33,046 bases of DNA from Flavobacteriales bacterium (lineage in GTDB: Bacteria > Bacteroidota > Bacteroidia > Flavobacteriales > BACL11): contig DUAO01000026.1 in the NCBI GenBank assembly GCA_012960805.1, forward strand, positions 1 through 33,046. Reading direction: 5' to 3'. Made by a program: the position numbers and the translations under genes. The notes under the pieces were generated by a model, which was not told the origin of the DNA, searched no databases, and saw nothing but the letters and a program-made list of their open reading frames with translations. Numbering within the stretch: the stretch's first letter is position 1; each line of letters begins with the position of its first letter. Shown here one piece after another: positions 9,079 through 18,553 of this stretch.

Positions 9079-9086
9079 TAAATTTG
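9079..9086 (+). promoter_or_regulatory. Putative -7 promoter box (TAAATTTG) for the M43 protease-mqnE pair
   Basis: An exact TAnnTTTG match lies 25 bases before the protease start and 11 bases after the peroxidase stop. It suggests a new transcript begins here, separate from the MbnP/MbnH operon. Confidence 0.5.
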
Positions 9087-9111
9087 CAACACTTTTTTAA
9101 AACAAAAACAA

Positions 9112-10437
9112 ATGAAAAAAATATTCGCTCTATCTTTATTAATAATTTTTTCAACTATCCTTACGGCCCAAGTAAATATTAAAAAATGCTTAACCACCCC
9201 ATTGGTTGAACAGGAATTACTATCTAACGCTGATTATGTAGAAGGGAGAGCAAAATCAATTGCTGAAAATAGCACTTGGATAGCAGGAAATCATACTAAA
9301 AAAAGTACGCTTAACATACCTATTGTAGTTCATGTAGTGCATAGAGTATCTCATGTAAACGTGGGTTCAGGAACTAATATATCAGATGCTCAAATTGAAG
9401 ATGCATTAAGAATATTAAATGAAGATTATAGTAAAACAAACCCTGAATTTCCCAATCCAGCATCTGTTGGCGGTAGAAATGATTTTCTTAGTTATGCGGA
9501 AAACCCTGACCTTCAATTTTGCCTTGCTACTACTGATCCTTCCGGAAACACTACGACAGGAATAACAAGAACTGCAAGCACAAAAAATAGCTTTGATGCT
9601 GATACTGAGAGCAATGATATGAAAAAAACTAGTTCGCTTGGAATAGATGGATGGGATCCTTCTAGATATTTAAATATTTGGGTTTGTAATCTTAGTAACT
9701 CTGGAGGAGGACAGACTTTAGGATATGCTTATTTACCAGGGTTGTGGGCAAATCAACAATGGAAAGACGGTTTAGTTGTGGACTATCAATATTTTGGGAC
9801 AATTGGAGCAGCAGCTCCTAGTAGTGATGGAAGAACGCCAACTCATGAAATTGGCCATTATTTAGGGCTTGAACATACTTTTTGCGAATCACAAAGTGGT
9901 GGTTGTTGCGACAATGATGGAAGTAATGTTAATGATACACCAGCTGCTGATGACAATATTTATTGGGGGGCAGTTACTTCTACAACCAACAACAATACTT
10001 GTAATGATTTATCGTATTCAAATATATTTTCTACTGATGTTCTAGATATGGATGAAAACTATATGTCCTATGCATCTACTACTTGGATGTTTTCAACTGC
10101 TCAAACAAATGTAATGGCTGCAACTTTAAATGGTTACCGTTCTTCTCTACAAAATTCAACTGTGAGTATGAATTGTAATGGCACAGTAGGTGTAAACGAA
10201 TATCAACTAGAGAATATGAATATCTATCCTAATCCAACTTTAGGTTTAGTGAATGTTAAATCAAAAGAGAAAATCAACACAATTAGTATTTCAACTATAT
10301 TAGGAAAACAAGTTTTCTTTACTAAAGATTTCAGCGGAAATACTATTGATTTATCCTCCCTTGATAATGGCGTATATTTTATCAATATCAGTACTGATAA
10401 AGGAATACATATTGAAAAGATTATCCTTAGTAAATAA
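9112..10437 (+). CDS. Secreted M43 (pappalysin-like) zinc metalloprotease with T9SS sorting domain
   Basis: The 441-residue protein has a Sec signal peptide (MKKIFALSLLIIFSTILTAQ). Its extended metzincin zinc site is HEIGHYLGLEH, followed by a cysteine-rich 'CCDNDGSNVNDTPA' segment and a Met-turn (ENYMSYAS). These define peptidase family M43. The last 75 or so residues ('MNIYPNPTLGLVNV...LDNGVYFINISTDKGIHIEKIILSK') are a type A T9SS sorting domain. The enzyme should therefore cross the outer membrane by type IX secretion and be anchored or released outside. Its stop overlaps the mqnE start (TAATG). That looks like simple operon packing, since there is no evident link to menaquinone synthesis. 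Confidence 0.9.
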   Translation: MKKIFALSLLIIFSTILTAQVNIKKCLTTPLVEQELLSNADYVEGRAKSIAENSTWIAGNHTKKSTLNIPIVVHVVHRVSHVNVGSGTNISDAQIEDALRILNEDYSKTNPEFPNPASVGGRNDFLSYAENPDLQFCLATTDPSGNTTTGITRTASTKNSFDADTESNDMKKTSSLGIDGWDPSRYLNIWVCNLSNSGGGQTLGYAYLPGLWANQQWKDGLVVDYQYFGTIGAAAPSSDGRTPTHEIGHYLGLEHTFCESQSGGCCDNDGSNVNDTPAADDNIYWGAVTSTTNNNTCNDLSYSNIFSTDVLDMDENYMSYASTTWMFSTAQTNVMAATLNGYRSSLQNSTVSMNCNGTVGVNEYQLENMNIYPNPTLGLVNVKSKEKINTISISTILGKQVFFTKDFSGNTIDLSSLDNGVYFINISTDKGIHIEKIILSK

Positions 10438-11555
10438 TGCTAACATCAAATCTAGTTGTTGATCAATTATCAGATGGACTAAAATCCATTGTACAGAAAG
10501 TAATTAATCAAGATAGAATAACGGAAGAAGAAGGAGTAATTCTTTACACAAAAGCTCCTTTAGCTTTATTAGGAACGCTAGCAAATACTATCCGTGAACA
10601 AAAAAACGGAAACAAAACTTATTTTAATAAAAACATACATATTGAACCCACTAACATTTGTGTTTTTGATTGTAAATTCTGTTCTTATTCAAGGTTATTA
10701 AGCAAAAAAACAGAAGCTTGGGAATATACGATTGATGAAATGGTAGAAATCCTGCAAAAGTATGAAGGAAAAGAAATTACTGAAGTACATCTTGTAGGGG
10801 GAGTGCATCCTAAAATGGGATTATATTATTTTATTGACCTCATTAAAAAAATAAAAGCATTACGCCCTGACATTCATGTAAAAGCATTTACTGCTGTTGA
10901 ATTGGAATACATGTGCCGTAAAGCAAAAGTAAGCTATAAAGAGGGCTTAGCTATGTTAAAAGAGGCAGGGCAAGGTTCATTGCCAGGTGGTGGTGCTGAA
11001 ATTTTTGCAAAAGAAATAAGAGATGTTATTTGTAAAGATAAGTGCACCTCCGAACAATGGCTAGAAATACATGAAATTGCTCATGCTTTAGGCATGCCTT
11101 CTAACGCAACTATTCTTTATGGTCATATTGAAAAAGCTAAACATATTGTTGATCATATGAGTAGGTTAAGAAATCTTCAAGATAAAACAAATGGCTTCAA
11201 TACTTTTATTCCCTTAAAGTATAGAAATGGAAATAATCAAATGTCACATATTAGTGAAGTAAGTGTAGTTGATGATATGAGATTGTATGCTTTTGCAAGA
11301 ATATTTATGGATAATTTTGACCATTTGAAAGCCTATTGGCCTATGATTGGCAAAAAAACTACTCAATCCTTATTAGCTTTTGGGGTAGATGATATTGATG
11401 GAACGATTGATGACACTACAAAAATATATTCTATGGCAGGCGTAGAGGACCAAAATCCAACAATGAGTACTGAAGAAATTATAGCCCTAATAAAACAAGT
11501 TGGACGCACCCCAATTGAAAGGGATACACTTTACAATACAGTAAACGAATATTAA
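10437..11555 (+). CDS. mqnE: Aminofutalosine synthase (radical SAM, menaquinone futalosine pathway)
   Basis: The 372-residue protein carries the radical SAM cluster motif C75-VFD-C79-KF-C82. MqnE joins 3-[(1-carboxyvinyl)oxy]benzoate to the SAM-derived adenosyl radical, forming aminofutalosine in menaquinone synthesis. The N-terminal 'NIHIEPTNICVFDCKFCSYSR' and the 'GQGSLPGGGAEIFAKEIRDVICKDK' block match MqnE better than the related cyclase MqnC. The length is normal. Its presence indicates that this organism makes menaquinone by the futalosine route and not the classical Men route. The stop codon interlocks with that of rluD on the other strand (shared TTAA), leaving no room for a terminator. 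Confidence 0.92.
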   Translation: MLTSNLVVDQLSDGLKSIVQKVINQDRITEEEGVILYTKAPLALLGTLANTIREQKNGNKTYFNKNIHIEPTNICVFDCKFCSYSRLLSKKTEAWEYTIDEMVEILQKYEGKEITEVHLVGGVHPKMGLYYFIDLIKKIKALRPDIHVKAFTAVELEYMCRKAKVSYKEGLAMLKEAGQGSLPGGGAEIFAKEIRDVICKDKCTSEQWLEIHEIAHALGMPSNATILYGHIEKAKHIVDHMSRLRNLQDKTNGFNTFIPLKYRNGNNQMSHISEVSVVDDMRLYAFARIFMDNFDHLKAYWPMIGKKTTQSLLAFGVDDIDGTIDDTTKIYSMAGVEDQNPTMSTEEIIALIKQVGRTPIERDTLYNTVNEY

Positions 11556-12559
11556 GGCTGTTGATGAGTGGCATATTTACGCCATTTTTCAATGAGTTGC
11601 TGCATATCTTCTGCTAATTCAGAATCAAAAAATACATCTTTTTTAGTAGTAGGGTGTGTAAATCCTAAGGACTTAGCATGCAAAGCTTGACGATCGCAAA
11701 TTTTAAAACAATTATGTACAAATTGCTTATATTTTGTAAATGTTGTTCCTTTCAGAACCTTATCCCCCCCATATTCATTATCATTAAAAAGTGTATGACC
11801 AATATGTTTAAAATGTGCTCTAATCTGATGTGTTCTACCTGTTTCTAACTTACATTCAATTAAGGTGGTATACCCAAAACGCTCTAATATTTTATAGTGC
11901 GAAACAGCATGTTTTCCATACTCTCCATCAGGAAAAACATTCATTATTTTTCTGTTTTTTAAACTCCTACCAATATTACCTGTAATTGTACCCTCCTCCT
12001 CTTTCATATCACCCCAAACAAGTGCAATATACTTTCTATTCAAATCTCTATCTTCAAACTTTTTGGCCAAAATAGTCATGCTCTTTTCAGTTTTAGCAAT
12101 CACCAAAAGCCCAGAAGTATTCTTATCAATTCTATGCACTAAACCAGGGCGATCTTCATCCCCCATATTTGGTAAGTTCTGAAAATGATAGGCCAAAGCA
12201 TTTACCAAAGTTCCATCATAATTTCCAAATCCAGGATGCACAACCATTCCTGCATCTTTGTTTACAATCAAAAATGCATCATCCTCATACACAATATTTA
12301 AAGGAATATCCTGAGGAAGTAATTCGTTTTTTATCTGAGGAAAATCATAGACCACAGTCACCACATCATTTCCTTTAACCTTATAATTTGATTTAACAAC
12401 TATACCATTCACCCTAACATTACCTGCTTCTATAGCTTGTTGTATTTTTGATCGAGTCGCAAATTCAATAAAATTCTGTAAATATTTATCTACTCTCAAA
12501 GGGTTCTGCCCTTTATCAGCAAGAAATTTATAATGCTCAAACTCTTTCAGCTCCTCCAT
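11552..12559 (-). CDS. rluD: RluD-family 23S rRNA pseudouridine synthase
   Basis: The 335-residue protein has an N-terminal S4 RNA-binding domain (about 20-75, 'RVDKYLQNF...IQQAIEAGNVRVNG') and the RluA-type catalytic motif HRIDKNTSG with catalytic Asp145. 'GRTHQIRAHFKHIGH' is the second family signature. RluD converts uridines of helix 69 of 23S rRNA to pseudouridine. The S4 domain and length fit RluD better than RluA. The start lies one base after the stop of the upstream T9SS cargo gene, so it is the last gene of the PASTA - T9SS cargo - rluD operon. Confidence 0.9.
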   Translation of the reverse strand: MEELKEFEHYKFLADKGQNPLRVDKYLQNFIEFATRSKIQQAIEAGNVRVNGIVVKSNYKVKGNDVVTVVYDFPQIKNELLPQDIPLNIVYEDDAFLIVNKDAGMVVHPGFGNYDGTLVNALAYHFQNLPNMGDEDRPGLVHRIDKNTSGLLVIAKTEKSMTILAKKFEDRDLNRKYIALVWGDMKEEEGTITGNIGRSLKNRKIMNVFPDGEYGKHAVSHYKILERFGYTTLIECKLETGRTHQIRAHFKHIGHTLFNDNEYGGDKVLKGTTFTKYKQFVHNCFKICDRQALHAKSLGFTHPTTKKDVFFDSELAEDMQQLIEKWRKYATHQQP

Positions 12560-12560
12560 T

Positions 12561-14354
12561 TTACTTAACTATAAATTTCTGAAAAATTCTATTCGCCTTA
12601 TTCTTAATCTCAATAACATGCATTCCAATTACTAAATCAGCAATATTTATTTTACTTTCAGCTTCAGAAACATAAAGTTGTTTTACTAATATTCCTTGCA
12701 AATTATAAATTGAAATTAAATTATTAGCAGTACGTGAAATAATAGTCAACTCCTCTTTGGCCGGATTTGGATAAATCAGAAAATTATGCCTAGTTTCATT
12801 AACTGAAGATACTATTACTTCTTCCATGCTTACAATTGGCCTAATCATCCAAGCGCCAGGATAGGAAGAATTATTCCAACTAGATCCAACATTATAAAAC
12901 ATATACTGATTTGCTATTTTATTTTTATCCAAACCAATATTTAAAAGATCATTTGTTTGCTGTTCCCAACCAACATAAAAAGTTCCAATTATCTGAAATA
13001 CAGAATCCAAATAATAATAGTGATATTTTCCATCTTTAGTATGTTCTGGATATACTTCTTGCTGATGAATAATTGAGCCGGGCTCTCCTTCATTATTATT
13101 CCAAACGGTCAGCTGAAATGGAATGTGATTTACTGAGTCTAACATCTGGGGAAAATACATTTGTATAGCCCTTAAAGTATCTGGTCGGTTTAATTTGAAT
13201 TGGTAGGCCAATTTTGCATCAGTCGCATTAATTCCATAAGCTGATTCTGCAACTCCATCATCATAAGCAAAACTAGAATTAAATTCTTGTTGATAATACA
13301 GTGTATCATTCCATTTATTATCCTGTTGCCCAGTACCAATTAGATGTTGTATGAGAAAAGAAACACTATCTGGCATTAGGGATGTAAACACAGAGCTACT
13401 AATCGAAATTGGCGGATTCTTATATTCAAAATTTCCGACAGAATCATAATCAAAAATACTTGCGTTTCTGCTTGCCCCTAAAGTAGGGTAATGAGCAATT
13501 TGATTATTATTTTCAAATACATTATACTGATAATCAACATTGATACTTGCTCCATTATTTCTTAAGAAAATAGCAGCTGTATCGTTCATTTCTGCAAGTT
13601 TATTATTCTTAAAATGAATCCAAGGCATTTGCTCGTATCTCTTCAGAAACGAAGGGGCTCTATACACAAAGGAAACATCATTTAACTTTGAAGTGTCGAT
13701 AGGATTTACAAATTCATCTAGCTTGACATAATCAATGTGCCAATGATCATAGTTTCCAGAAAGTGTAGCTTTATTTCTGAATCTAAATTGAAAATTATTA
13801 GTTAAATAATCAGAAGATGAAATTAATATTATTATTTTTTTGAATTCATAGAAACTACTTCCTGCAATTTTCCATTCTACATTCCAATTATCATTACTAT
13901 CTTTAAATTCTAACATCAAAGAATCTTCTACTTGTGGATTATCCCCTAAGCCTTGTGGTTGATAATAGAACATAAAATAGGCGGTATTCACAGTCGACAA
14001 ATTAATATCTTGTGAAACTAATGTATCTGCATCTCCTTGAGGATTTGCCATATTAATAACATAAGCTAAACCATCCTTATTCAGTCCATCAAAAGTGGCC
14101 ACCCCAGCAGTAATAGGATTAATAGGATAAGTCCGATTAATAAAAACGCTGCTTTTCTGCCATAAGTAAGTGTCAGCAACAGGAGAACTATAAAAGAAAT
14201 CATCAAAAAAAGGCAACGTAAGAGCACTCTTATTTTTATTAGGGATAAACTTTTTACTTTTTAACATAGGGTTGCTCACTAAATTAGATAACACCTCTTG
14301 CGCATGTAACAAGGCTGAGTAGGATAAAATAACTATAAGTAGAATGGCTTTCAT
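12561..14354 (-). CDS. Secreted protein of unknown function with T9SS type A sorting domain
   Basis: The 597-residue protein has a signal peptide (MKAILLIVILSYSALLHAQ) and a C-terminal sorting domain ('NFLIYPNPAKEELTIIS...LVIGMHVIEIKNKANRIFQKFIVK'). Between them is a large beta-rich region with no motif I recognise as catalytic. Segments such as 'FDDFFYSSPVADTYLWQ', 'FYYQPQGLGDNPQVEDSLMLEF' and 'HWHIDYVKLDE' resemble jelly-roll or MAM-like surface modules found in Bacteroidota T9SS cargo. It should be exported through the outer membrane. It overlaps the PASTA gene by one base (TAATG) and abuts rluD. Similar arrangements next to ddl and rluD occur in relatives as far as I recall, but the role is unknown. 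Confidence 0.8.
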   Translation of the reverse strand: MKAILLIVILSYSALLHAQEVLSNLVSNPMLKSKKFIPNKNKSALTLPFFDDFFYSSPVADTYLWQKSSVFINRTYPINPITAGVATFDGLNKDGLAYVINMANPQGDADTLVSQDINLSTVNTAYFMFYYQPQGLGDNPQVEDSLMLEFKDSNDNWNVEWKIAGSSFYEFKKIIILISSSDYLTNNFQFRFRNKATLSGNYDHWHIDYVKLDEFVNPIDTSKLNDVSFVYRAPSFLKRYEQMPWIHFKNNKLAEMNDTAAIFLRNNGASINVDYQYNVFENNNQIAHYPTLGASRNASIFDYDSVGNFEYKNPPISISSSVFTSLMPDSVSFLIQHLIGTGQQDNKWNDTLYYQQEFNSSFAYDDGVAESAYGINATDAKLAYQFKLNRPDTLRAIQMYFPQMLDSVNHIPFQLTVWNNNEGEPGSIIHQQEVYPEHTKDGKYHYYYLDSVFQIIGTFYVGWEQQTNDLLNIGLDKNKIANQYMFYNVGSSWNNSSYPGAWMIRPIVSMEEVIVSSVNETRHNFLIYPNPAKEELTIISRTANNLISIYNLQGILVKQLYVSEAESKINIADLVIGMHVIEIKNKANRIFQKFIVK

Positions 14355-15121
14355 TATAGGGTGTTGATTTTTGATTGATTAAAAAATAAATCAATCGCTG
14401 AACCAATATTTGAAGCGTTATAATCATTACCTATTGGAAACTGTTTATAAATAACTGCGGATGAAGAATCTTCAACTGAAGTAAAAATTTCAGAACCAAT
14501 ATTAAGTGAAATTGATTTTAAAATAATATTTGCTTCCATTCTTGTTAAACCAATTAAGTTCGGTACAATTACGTTTTCTGCGCTAAGGCCTTTACCGACT
14601 ACCAAATCAACAATTGTACCAATATACAGTTCTTGACCTATTTCAATTTCATTTCCATTTATCTTATAATTTAGTACTTTGTTAATGGCAATATTTGCAC
14701 AATATTCTAACTCACCAATTTCTAGTCCAGTATTCTTTAATTTACGAACAGCTTGTCGTAATGACAAATCATAAATATCAGGAAATATTATTTTTCTAGT
14801 TTGTAATGAATTAATAGTTAAGTAAATTCTTCTATTCTTTTTTACATCTGTGAAAGGCTCTGGATCCTGATTAACTACTATTCCTTTTACTCTACTTCTA
14901 TCAAAAATAGAATCAATAATTACATACCTTATATTATTAACTTCCACTACAGAATCTAATTGCGTAATTAGCATATTATTAAAATCTGGAACTTTAATAT
15001 ACTGATCATGCATAGTATAATAATTAAGGTATTTTAACCACCCTAAAAATAGAAAAACTAACGTAATTATTGCCAACAATAAATGTATATATAATTTTTT
15101 ATCTTTAATAATTTCTAACAT
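14354..15121 (-). CDS. Membrane-anchored PASTA-domain protein
   Basis: I set the start at the ATG at 15121 (255 residues, MLEIIKDKKLYIHLLL). The ORF track start at 15196 would add residues encoded across a TAnnTTTG promoter box. One membrane helix (about 12-32) is followed by about three PASTA repeats: 'IKVPDFNNMLITQL...', 'IIFPDIYDLSLRQAVRKLKNTGLEIG...' and 'VIVPNLIGLTRMEANIILKSISLNIG...'. PASTA domains bind peptidoglycan or muropeptides. No kinase or transpeptidase domain is attached, so this is a stand-alone PASTA protein exposed to the periplasm. Divergent transcription from ddl fits a cell-wall role. Confidence 0.88.
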   Translation of the reverse strand: MLEIIKDKKLYIHLLLAIITLVFLFLGWLKYLNYYTMHDQYIKVPDFNNMLITQLDSVVEVNNIRYVIIDSIFDRSRVKGIVVNQDPEPFTDVKKNRRIYLTINSLQTRKIIFPDIYDLSLRQAVRKLKNTGLEIGELEYCANIAINKVLNYKINGNEIEIGQELYIGTIVDLVVGKGLSAENVIVPNLIGLTRMEANIILKSISLNIGSEIFTSVEDSSSAVIYKQFPIGNDYNASNIGSAIDLFFNQSKINTL

Positions 15122-15155
15122 TTTAAAATTGAATTTCTTGTTGAATAACGATTTA

Positions 15156-15163
15156 CAAATATA
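15156..15163 (-). promoter_or_regulatory. Putative -7 promoter box (TATATTTG) for the PASTA - T9SS cargo - rluD operon
   Basis: An exact TAnnTTTG match on the minus strand, 34 bases before the chosen PASTA start. It lies inside the longer ORF-track frame, which supports the shorter start. Confidence 0.55.
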
Positions 15164-15231
15164 AAAATTATGAATGCAAAGCTGTTTGATAAACAATAAA
15201 AATTTTGTTAGTTTGTTTTAGAATTTATAAA

Positions 15232-16197
15232 ATGAAAAACATTGCAATTTTAACAGGTGGAGATTCAGCTGAATATGAAATATCCTTATTAAGCGCCAAA
15301 ACTATTCTGAAACATTTAAATCCTGAATTATTTAAGGGATACATTATTCATCTTAAGAACGATAAATTTACAACACTTGTCAATAAAGATAGGCTTGATA
15401 TTAATAAAGCGGATTTCACATTAACACTTGAAAAAAAATTGATTTCTTTTGATGCTGTTTTTATGGCCTTACATGGATCCCCTGCTGAAAATGGACTTAT
15501 TCAACCTTATTTTGATAATTTAAATATCCCTTACACCACATGTAATGCTACTGTTTCTGCTTTAGCTTTTGATAAGTATAAATGCAATACAAAACTCAAA
15601 GAACTTGGCTTTAAGTGCGCACAATCTCACCTGTACAAAAAAGGAAATATAATTAACACAGAAGCTATTATTAACAAAGTTGGACTTCCTTGCTTTGTAA
15701 AGCCAAATGAAGGTGGTTCTAGTTATGGGATTTCAAAAATAAATCAAAAGTCAGACTTAGAAAAAGCTGTAACACTAGCGCTTAAACATGATAATAAAGT
15801 TCTTATTGAACAATTTATTGATGGAATTGAAATAAGTGTTGGTGTGTATAATAATGGAAAAACAATTCAATCACTACCCATAACTGAAATAGTAACTGAG
15901 AATGAGTTTTTTGATTATCAAGCAAAATATGAAGGAAAATCAGAAGAAATAACCCCTGCTCGAATCAGAGAAGAATTAACAAATGAAATACAAAAAACAA
16001 CAGTTGCTATTTACAAAGCAATGCAACTAAACGGAATTTGCCGTATTGATTATATTATTCAAGATAATAAGTCTTTTGTCATTGAGATCAATACTATCCC
16101 AGGGTTGTCAGAAGAAAGTATTATTCCTAAACAATTAAGATCTGCTAACATAAAATTGTCAGAAGTTTTTGACTTGTGCTTAAACAACGTTAATTAA
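15232..16197 (+). CDS. ddl: D-alanine--D-alanine ligase
   Basis: Ddl makes the D-Ala-D-Ala dipeptide for peptidoglycan precursors. The start is set at the ATG at 15232 (321 residues, MKNIAILTGGDSAEYEISL), because the upstream nine codons are not family-like. Visible signatures are 'HGSPAENGLIQPYFD', the ATP-grasp loop 'CFVKPNEGGSSYGI', 'LIEQFIDGIEISVGVY' and the metal-binding end 'RIDYIIQDNKSFVIEINTIPGLSEESIIPKQ'. A near-match promoter box (TTAGTTTG, one mismatch) lies 16 bases upstream. The gene is divergent from the PASTA protein and followed by a SPOR-domain gene with its own promoter box. Confidence 0.95.
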   Translation: MKNIAILTGGDSAEYEISLLSAKTILKHLNPELFKGYIIHLKNDKFTTLVNKDRLDINKADFTLTLEKKLISFDAVFMALHGSPAENGLIQPYFDNLNIPYTTCNATVSALAFDKYKCNTKLKELGFKCAQSHLYKKGNIINTEAIINKVGLPCFVKPNEGGSSYGISKINQKSDLEKAVTLALKHDNKVLIEQFIDGIEISVGVYNNGKTIQSLPITEIVTENEFFDYQAKYEGKSEEITPARIREELTNEIQKTTVAIYKAMQLNGICRIDYIIQDNKSFVIEINTIPGLSEESIIPKQLRSANIKLSEVFDLCLNNVN

Positions 16198-16202
16198 AAT
16201 AA

Positions 16203-16210
16203 TATATTTG
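16203..16210 (+). promoter_or_regulatory. Putative -7 promoter box (TATATTTG) for the SPOR-domain gene
   Basis: Exact TAnnTTTG match in the 33-base gap between ddl and the SPOR gene, 20 bases before the start codon. Confidence 0.5.
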
Positions 16211-16230
16211 TATCAAAATTACATCAAACT

Positions 16231-16791
16231 ATGAGTGATAAAACAAATGATGAAAAACTAAGAATTCTTCAAGAACGATTAGCTCAAATAAAAGGAAAAC
16301 AAGAAACTGCTGCGGAAGAATCAGAACAACAAGAAAAGGTAATTGAAATTGCTGTTCCTGAAGTTGAAACACTTGCTAAAGATAAAAAACCTATTTATTC
16401 ATCTTGGATTTCAAAGGTGATCCTTGTTGGAGCAGTAGCGTATGGTATTTTTTATGGATATAAGAATATTGATTCCAAGTCATTTGTTCCTGAACGTGCT
16501 TCTTCTGAAGAGGTTAAAGAAGAAATAACTTCTACTAAGATAGAATACAATATGAACTTAGAAGGTAATGCCATTGCAATTGTTAATTCATTTGAAGATG
16601 AAAGTTTGGCTAAAGCAATGGTAAATGACTTATCTGTAAAAGGATTTAAATGTAATTACTTCTTTTTACCTAATAAATCAAATAGTACTGAAGAAGTTTA
16701 CAAAGTTTTTATTGGCCCTTACGAAAGCTTAGAAGAAGTGAATCAATGGAAACAAAATGTTAATGGAGAAGTCGAAATATTAAATTTATAA
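16231..16791 (+). CDS. SPOR-domain membrane protein
   Basis: The 186-residue protein has a charged cytoplasmic N-terminus with a likely coiled coil (residues 5-40), one membrane helix (about 55-75, 'WISKVILVGAVAYGIFYGY') and a periplasmic SPOR-like domain (about 108-186: 'AIAIVNSFEDESLAKAMVNDLSVKGFKCNYF...YKVFIGPYESLEEVNQWKQ'). SPOR domains bind septal peptidoglycan stripped of stem peptides, so a division or cell-wall role is likely. The exact role is not known. Its stop is only three bases from the convergent rny stop. Confidence 0.82.
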   Translation: MSDKTNDEKLRILQERLAQIKGKQETAAEESEQQEKVIEIAVPEVETLAKDKKPIYSSWISKVILVGAVAYGIFYGYKNIDSKSFVPERASSEEVKEEITSTKIEYNMNLEGNAIAIVNSFEDESLAKAMVNDLSVKGFKCNYFFLPNKSNSTEEVYKVFIGPYESLEEVNQWKQNVNGEVEILNL

Positions 16792-16794
16792 CAT

Positions 16795-18330
16795 TTATTT
16801 CGCATAAGAGATCGCTCTTGTCTCTCGGATAACAGTAACCTTTACTTGCCCAGGATAAGTCATTTCATTCTGAATTTTATCAGAAATTTGAAATGCTAAT
16901 TGAGAAGCAATCTCATCTGACACTTTTTCGCTTTCCACAACAACTCTCAACTCTCTACCGGCTTGTATTGCGTAAGACTTAAGTACTCCTGGATAACTCA
17001 ATGCAGTTTCCTCAAGCTCTTTTATTCGCTTAATGTATTGATCGGTCATTGCTCTTCTTGCTCCAGGTCTTGCTCCTGAAACCCCATCACAAACCTGAAT
17101 TAATGGTGCTATTAATGATGTCATTTCTACCTCATCATGGTGAGCTCCAATAGCATTACAAACCTCAGGTTTCTCACCATATTTTTCAGCTAACTTCATG
17201 CCAATTATAGCGTGTGGCGTTTCAGCATCATCCGGAGATACTTTACCAATATCATGTAATAACCCTGCCCTTTTAGCATATTTAGTATTTAAGCCAAGTT
17301 CAGCCGCCATAGTTGCACACATATTTGCTGTTTCACGAGAATGCTGTAATAAATTTTGGCCGTAAGATGAACGATAGCGCATCCTTCCTACCATCTTAAT
17401 CAGTTCAGGATGTAAGCCATGTATTCCTAAATCAATGGTTGTTTTTTTACCAATTTGAATAATCTCATCCTCTATCTCTCCAGAAGTTTTTTTAACGACC
17501 TCTTCAATTCTGGCTGGGTGAATCCTTCCATCAGCAACTAATTTATGTAAAGATAAACGAGCCACTTCCCTTCTTACAGAATCAAAACAAGAAAGAATAA
17601 TTGCGCCTGGAGTATCATCCACCACAATATCAACCCCAGTTGCCGCTTCAATTGCTCTAATATTACGACCCTCCCTACCAATAATTCTTCCCTTTACGGC
17701 ATCACTATCAATATTAAAAACAGAAACTGCATTTTCTACCGCCTCTTCAGTTGCTACCCTTTGTATGGTTTGAATTACAATCTTTTTGGCTTCTTGCTTT
17801 GCTGTAAGTTTTGCCTCCTCAATTGTATTGTTTATGATTGTTAAGGCTTCTGTTTTAGCCTCATCTTTTAAGGTTTCAATCAATTGCGCTTTTGCATCAT
17901 CAGCTGAAAGGTTTGAAATTTTTTCCAACTGTTCCACCTGTTTTTTATGTGACTTATCTAAGTCAGCTTGTTTTTTATCCAAGACAGCTCTTTGCTGATC
18001 AATCTCAGTATTTAAGGTTTTTAAAGCTGCATCCTTTCTGTTTACTTCTTCAAGCTTTTGATTAAGTGTATTTTCTTTTTGAGCTACTCTTTGGTTTGCA
18101 TTATTGATATCGTTATTTTTTTTATTAATAACCTTATCATGCTCTGCCTTTAACTCAATAAATTTCTCCTTAGCTTGTAAAAGCTTTCCCTTTTTTATTT
18201 GTTCAGCTTCCTTTTTTGCTTCTTCAATAATTGAATTAGCTTTACTAGATTTTTTACTATTAATTACAAAAAAAGAAATTCCCCAGCCACCTATTGATCC
18301 TACTACTGCTCCTATTATTATTTCTATCAT
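16795..18330 (-). CDS. rny: Ribonuclease Y
   Basis: RNase Y is a membrane-anchored endoribonuclease that starts mRNA decay. The 511-residue protein has an N-terminal membrane helix ([22 protein letters not shown]) and a long Lys/Glu-rich coiled coil to about residue 190. It then has a KH domain with the GxxG-type loop '[15 protein letters not shown]' and an HD domain ('[17 protein letters not shown]...[11 protein letters not shown]', with a later 'AHHDE'). The length is typical. It lies 22 bases after the 6S RNA 3' end with no promoter box between them. Its mRNA may come from readthrough or from processing of the zapA-6S transcript. Confidence 0.95.
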   Translation of the reverse strand: MIEIIIGAVVGSIGGWGISFFVINSKKSSKANSIIEEAKKEAEQIKKGKLLQAKEKFIELKAEHDKVINKKNNDINNANQRVAQKENTLNQKLEEVNRKDAALKTLNTEIDQQRAVLDKKQADLDKSHKKQVEQLEKISNLSADDAKAQLIETLKDEAKTEALTIINNTIEEAKLTAKQEAKKIVIQTIQRVATEEAVENAVSVFNIDSDAVKGRIIGREGRNIRAIEAATGVDIVVDDTPGAIILSCFDSVRREVARLSLHKLVADGRIHPARIEEVVKKTSGEIEDEIIQIGKKTTIDLGIHGLHPELIKMVGRMRYRSSYGQNLLQHSRETANMCATMAAELGLNTKYAKRAGLLHDIGKVSPDDAETPHAIIGMKLAEKYGEKPEVCNAIGAHHDEVEMTSLIAPLIQVCDGVSGARPGARRAMTDQYIKRIKELEETALSYPGVLKSYAIQAGRELRVVVESEKVSDEIASQLAFQISDKIQNEMTYPGQVKVTVIRETRAISYAK

Positions 18331-18346
18331 TTTATTTTATTTTTTA

Positions 18347-18528
18347 ATAAAAAATCCCGCATTAACAACTGAAAAACTCCATGCAAACATTTGTTAGGGT
18401 TGCCAATATATTGCAAACTTCCTCTGTCTCACTTGAGAACCCTTACGGGTTAAGGCCTGTTTTTAATATCTTGAGTCAATCCCCAATACTTTAAGTGTTG
18501 AGTTTAACAATTATATTAATACGGGATT
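18347..18528 (-). ncRNA. ssrS: 6S RNA (flavobacterial type), RNA polymerase regulator
   Basis: The region between zapA and rny can form a long rod. AATCCCGTATTAA at the 5' end pairs with TTAATGCGGGATT at the 3' end, with a single mismatch that is a G-U wobble only if the minus strand is transcribed. An internal hairpin AACCC-GTAA-GGGTT has a GNRA loop on the minus strand only. A T6 run follows the closing stem directly. Length (about 180 nt), a central region poor in pairing and the zapA neighbour (as in E. coli ssrS) all fit 6S RNA, which mimics an open promoter to sequester RNA polymerase. It probably belongs to the described 6S-Flavo group. No database model could be run here. Confidence 0.8.
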
Positions 18529-18553
18529 AAATTGTTTTATTTAAAAGAACTAT

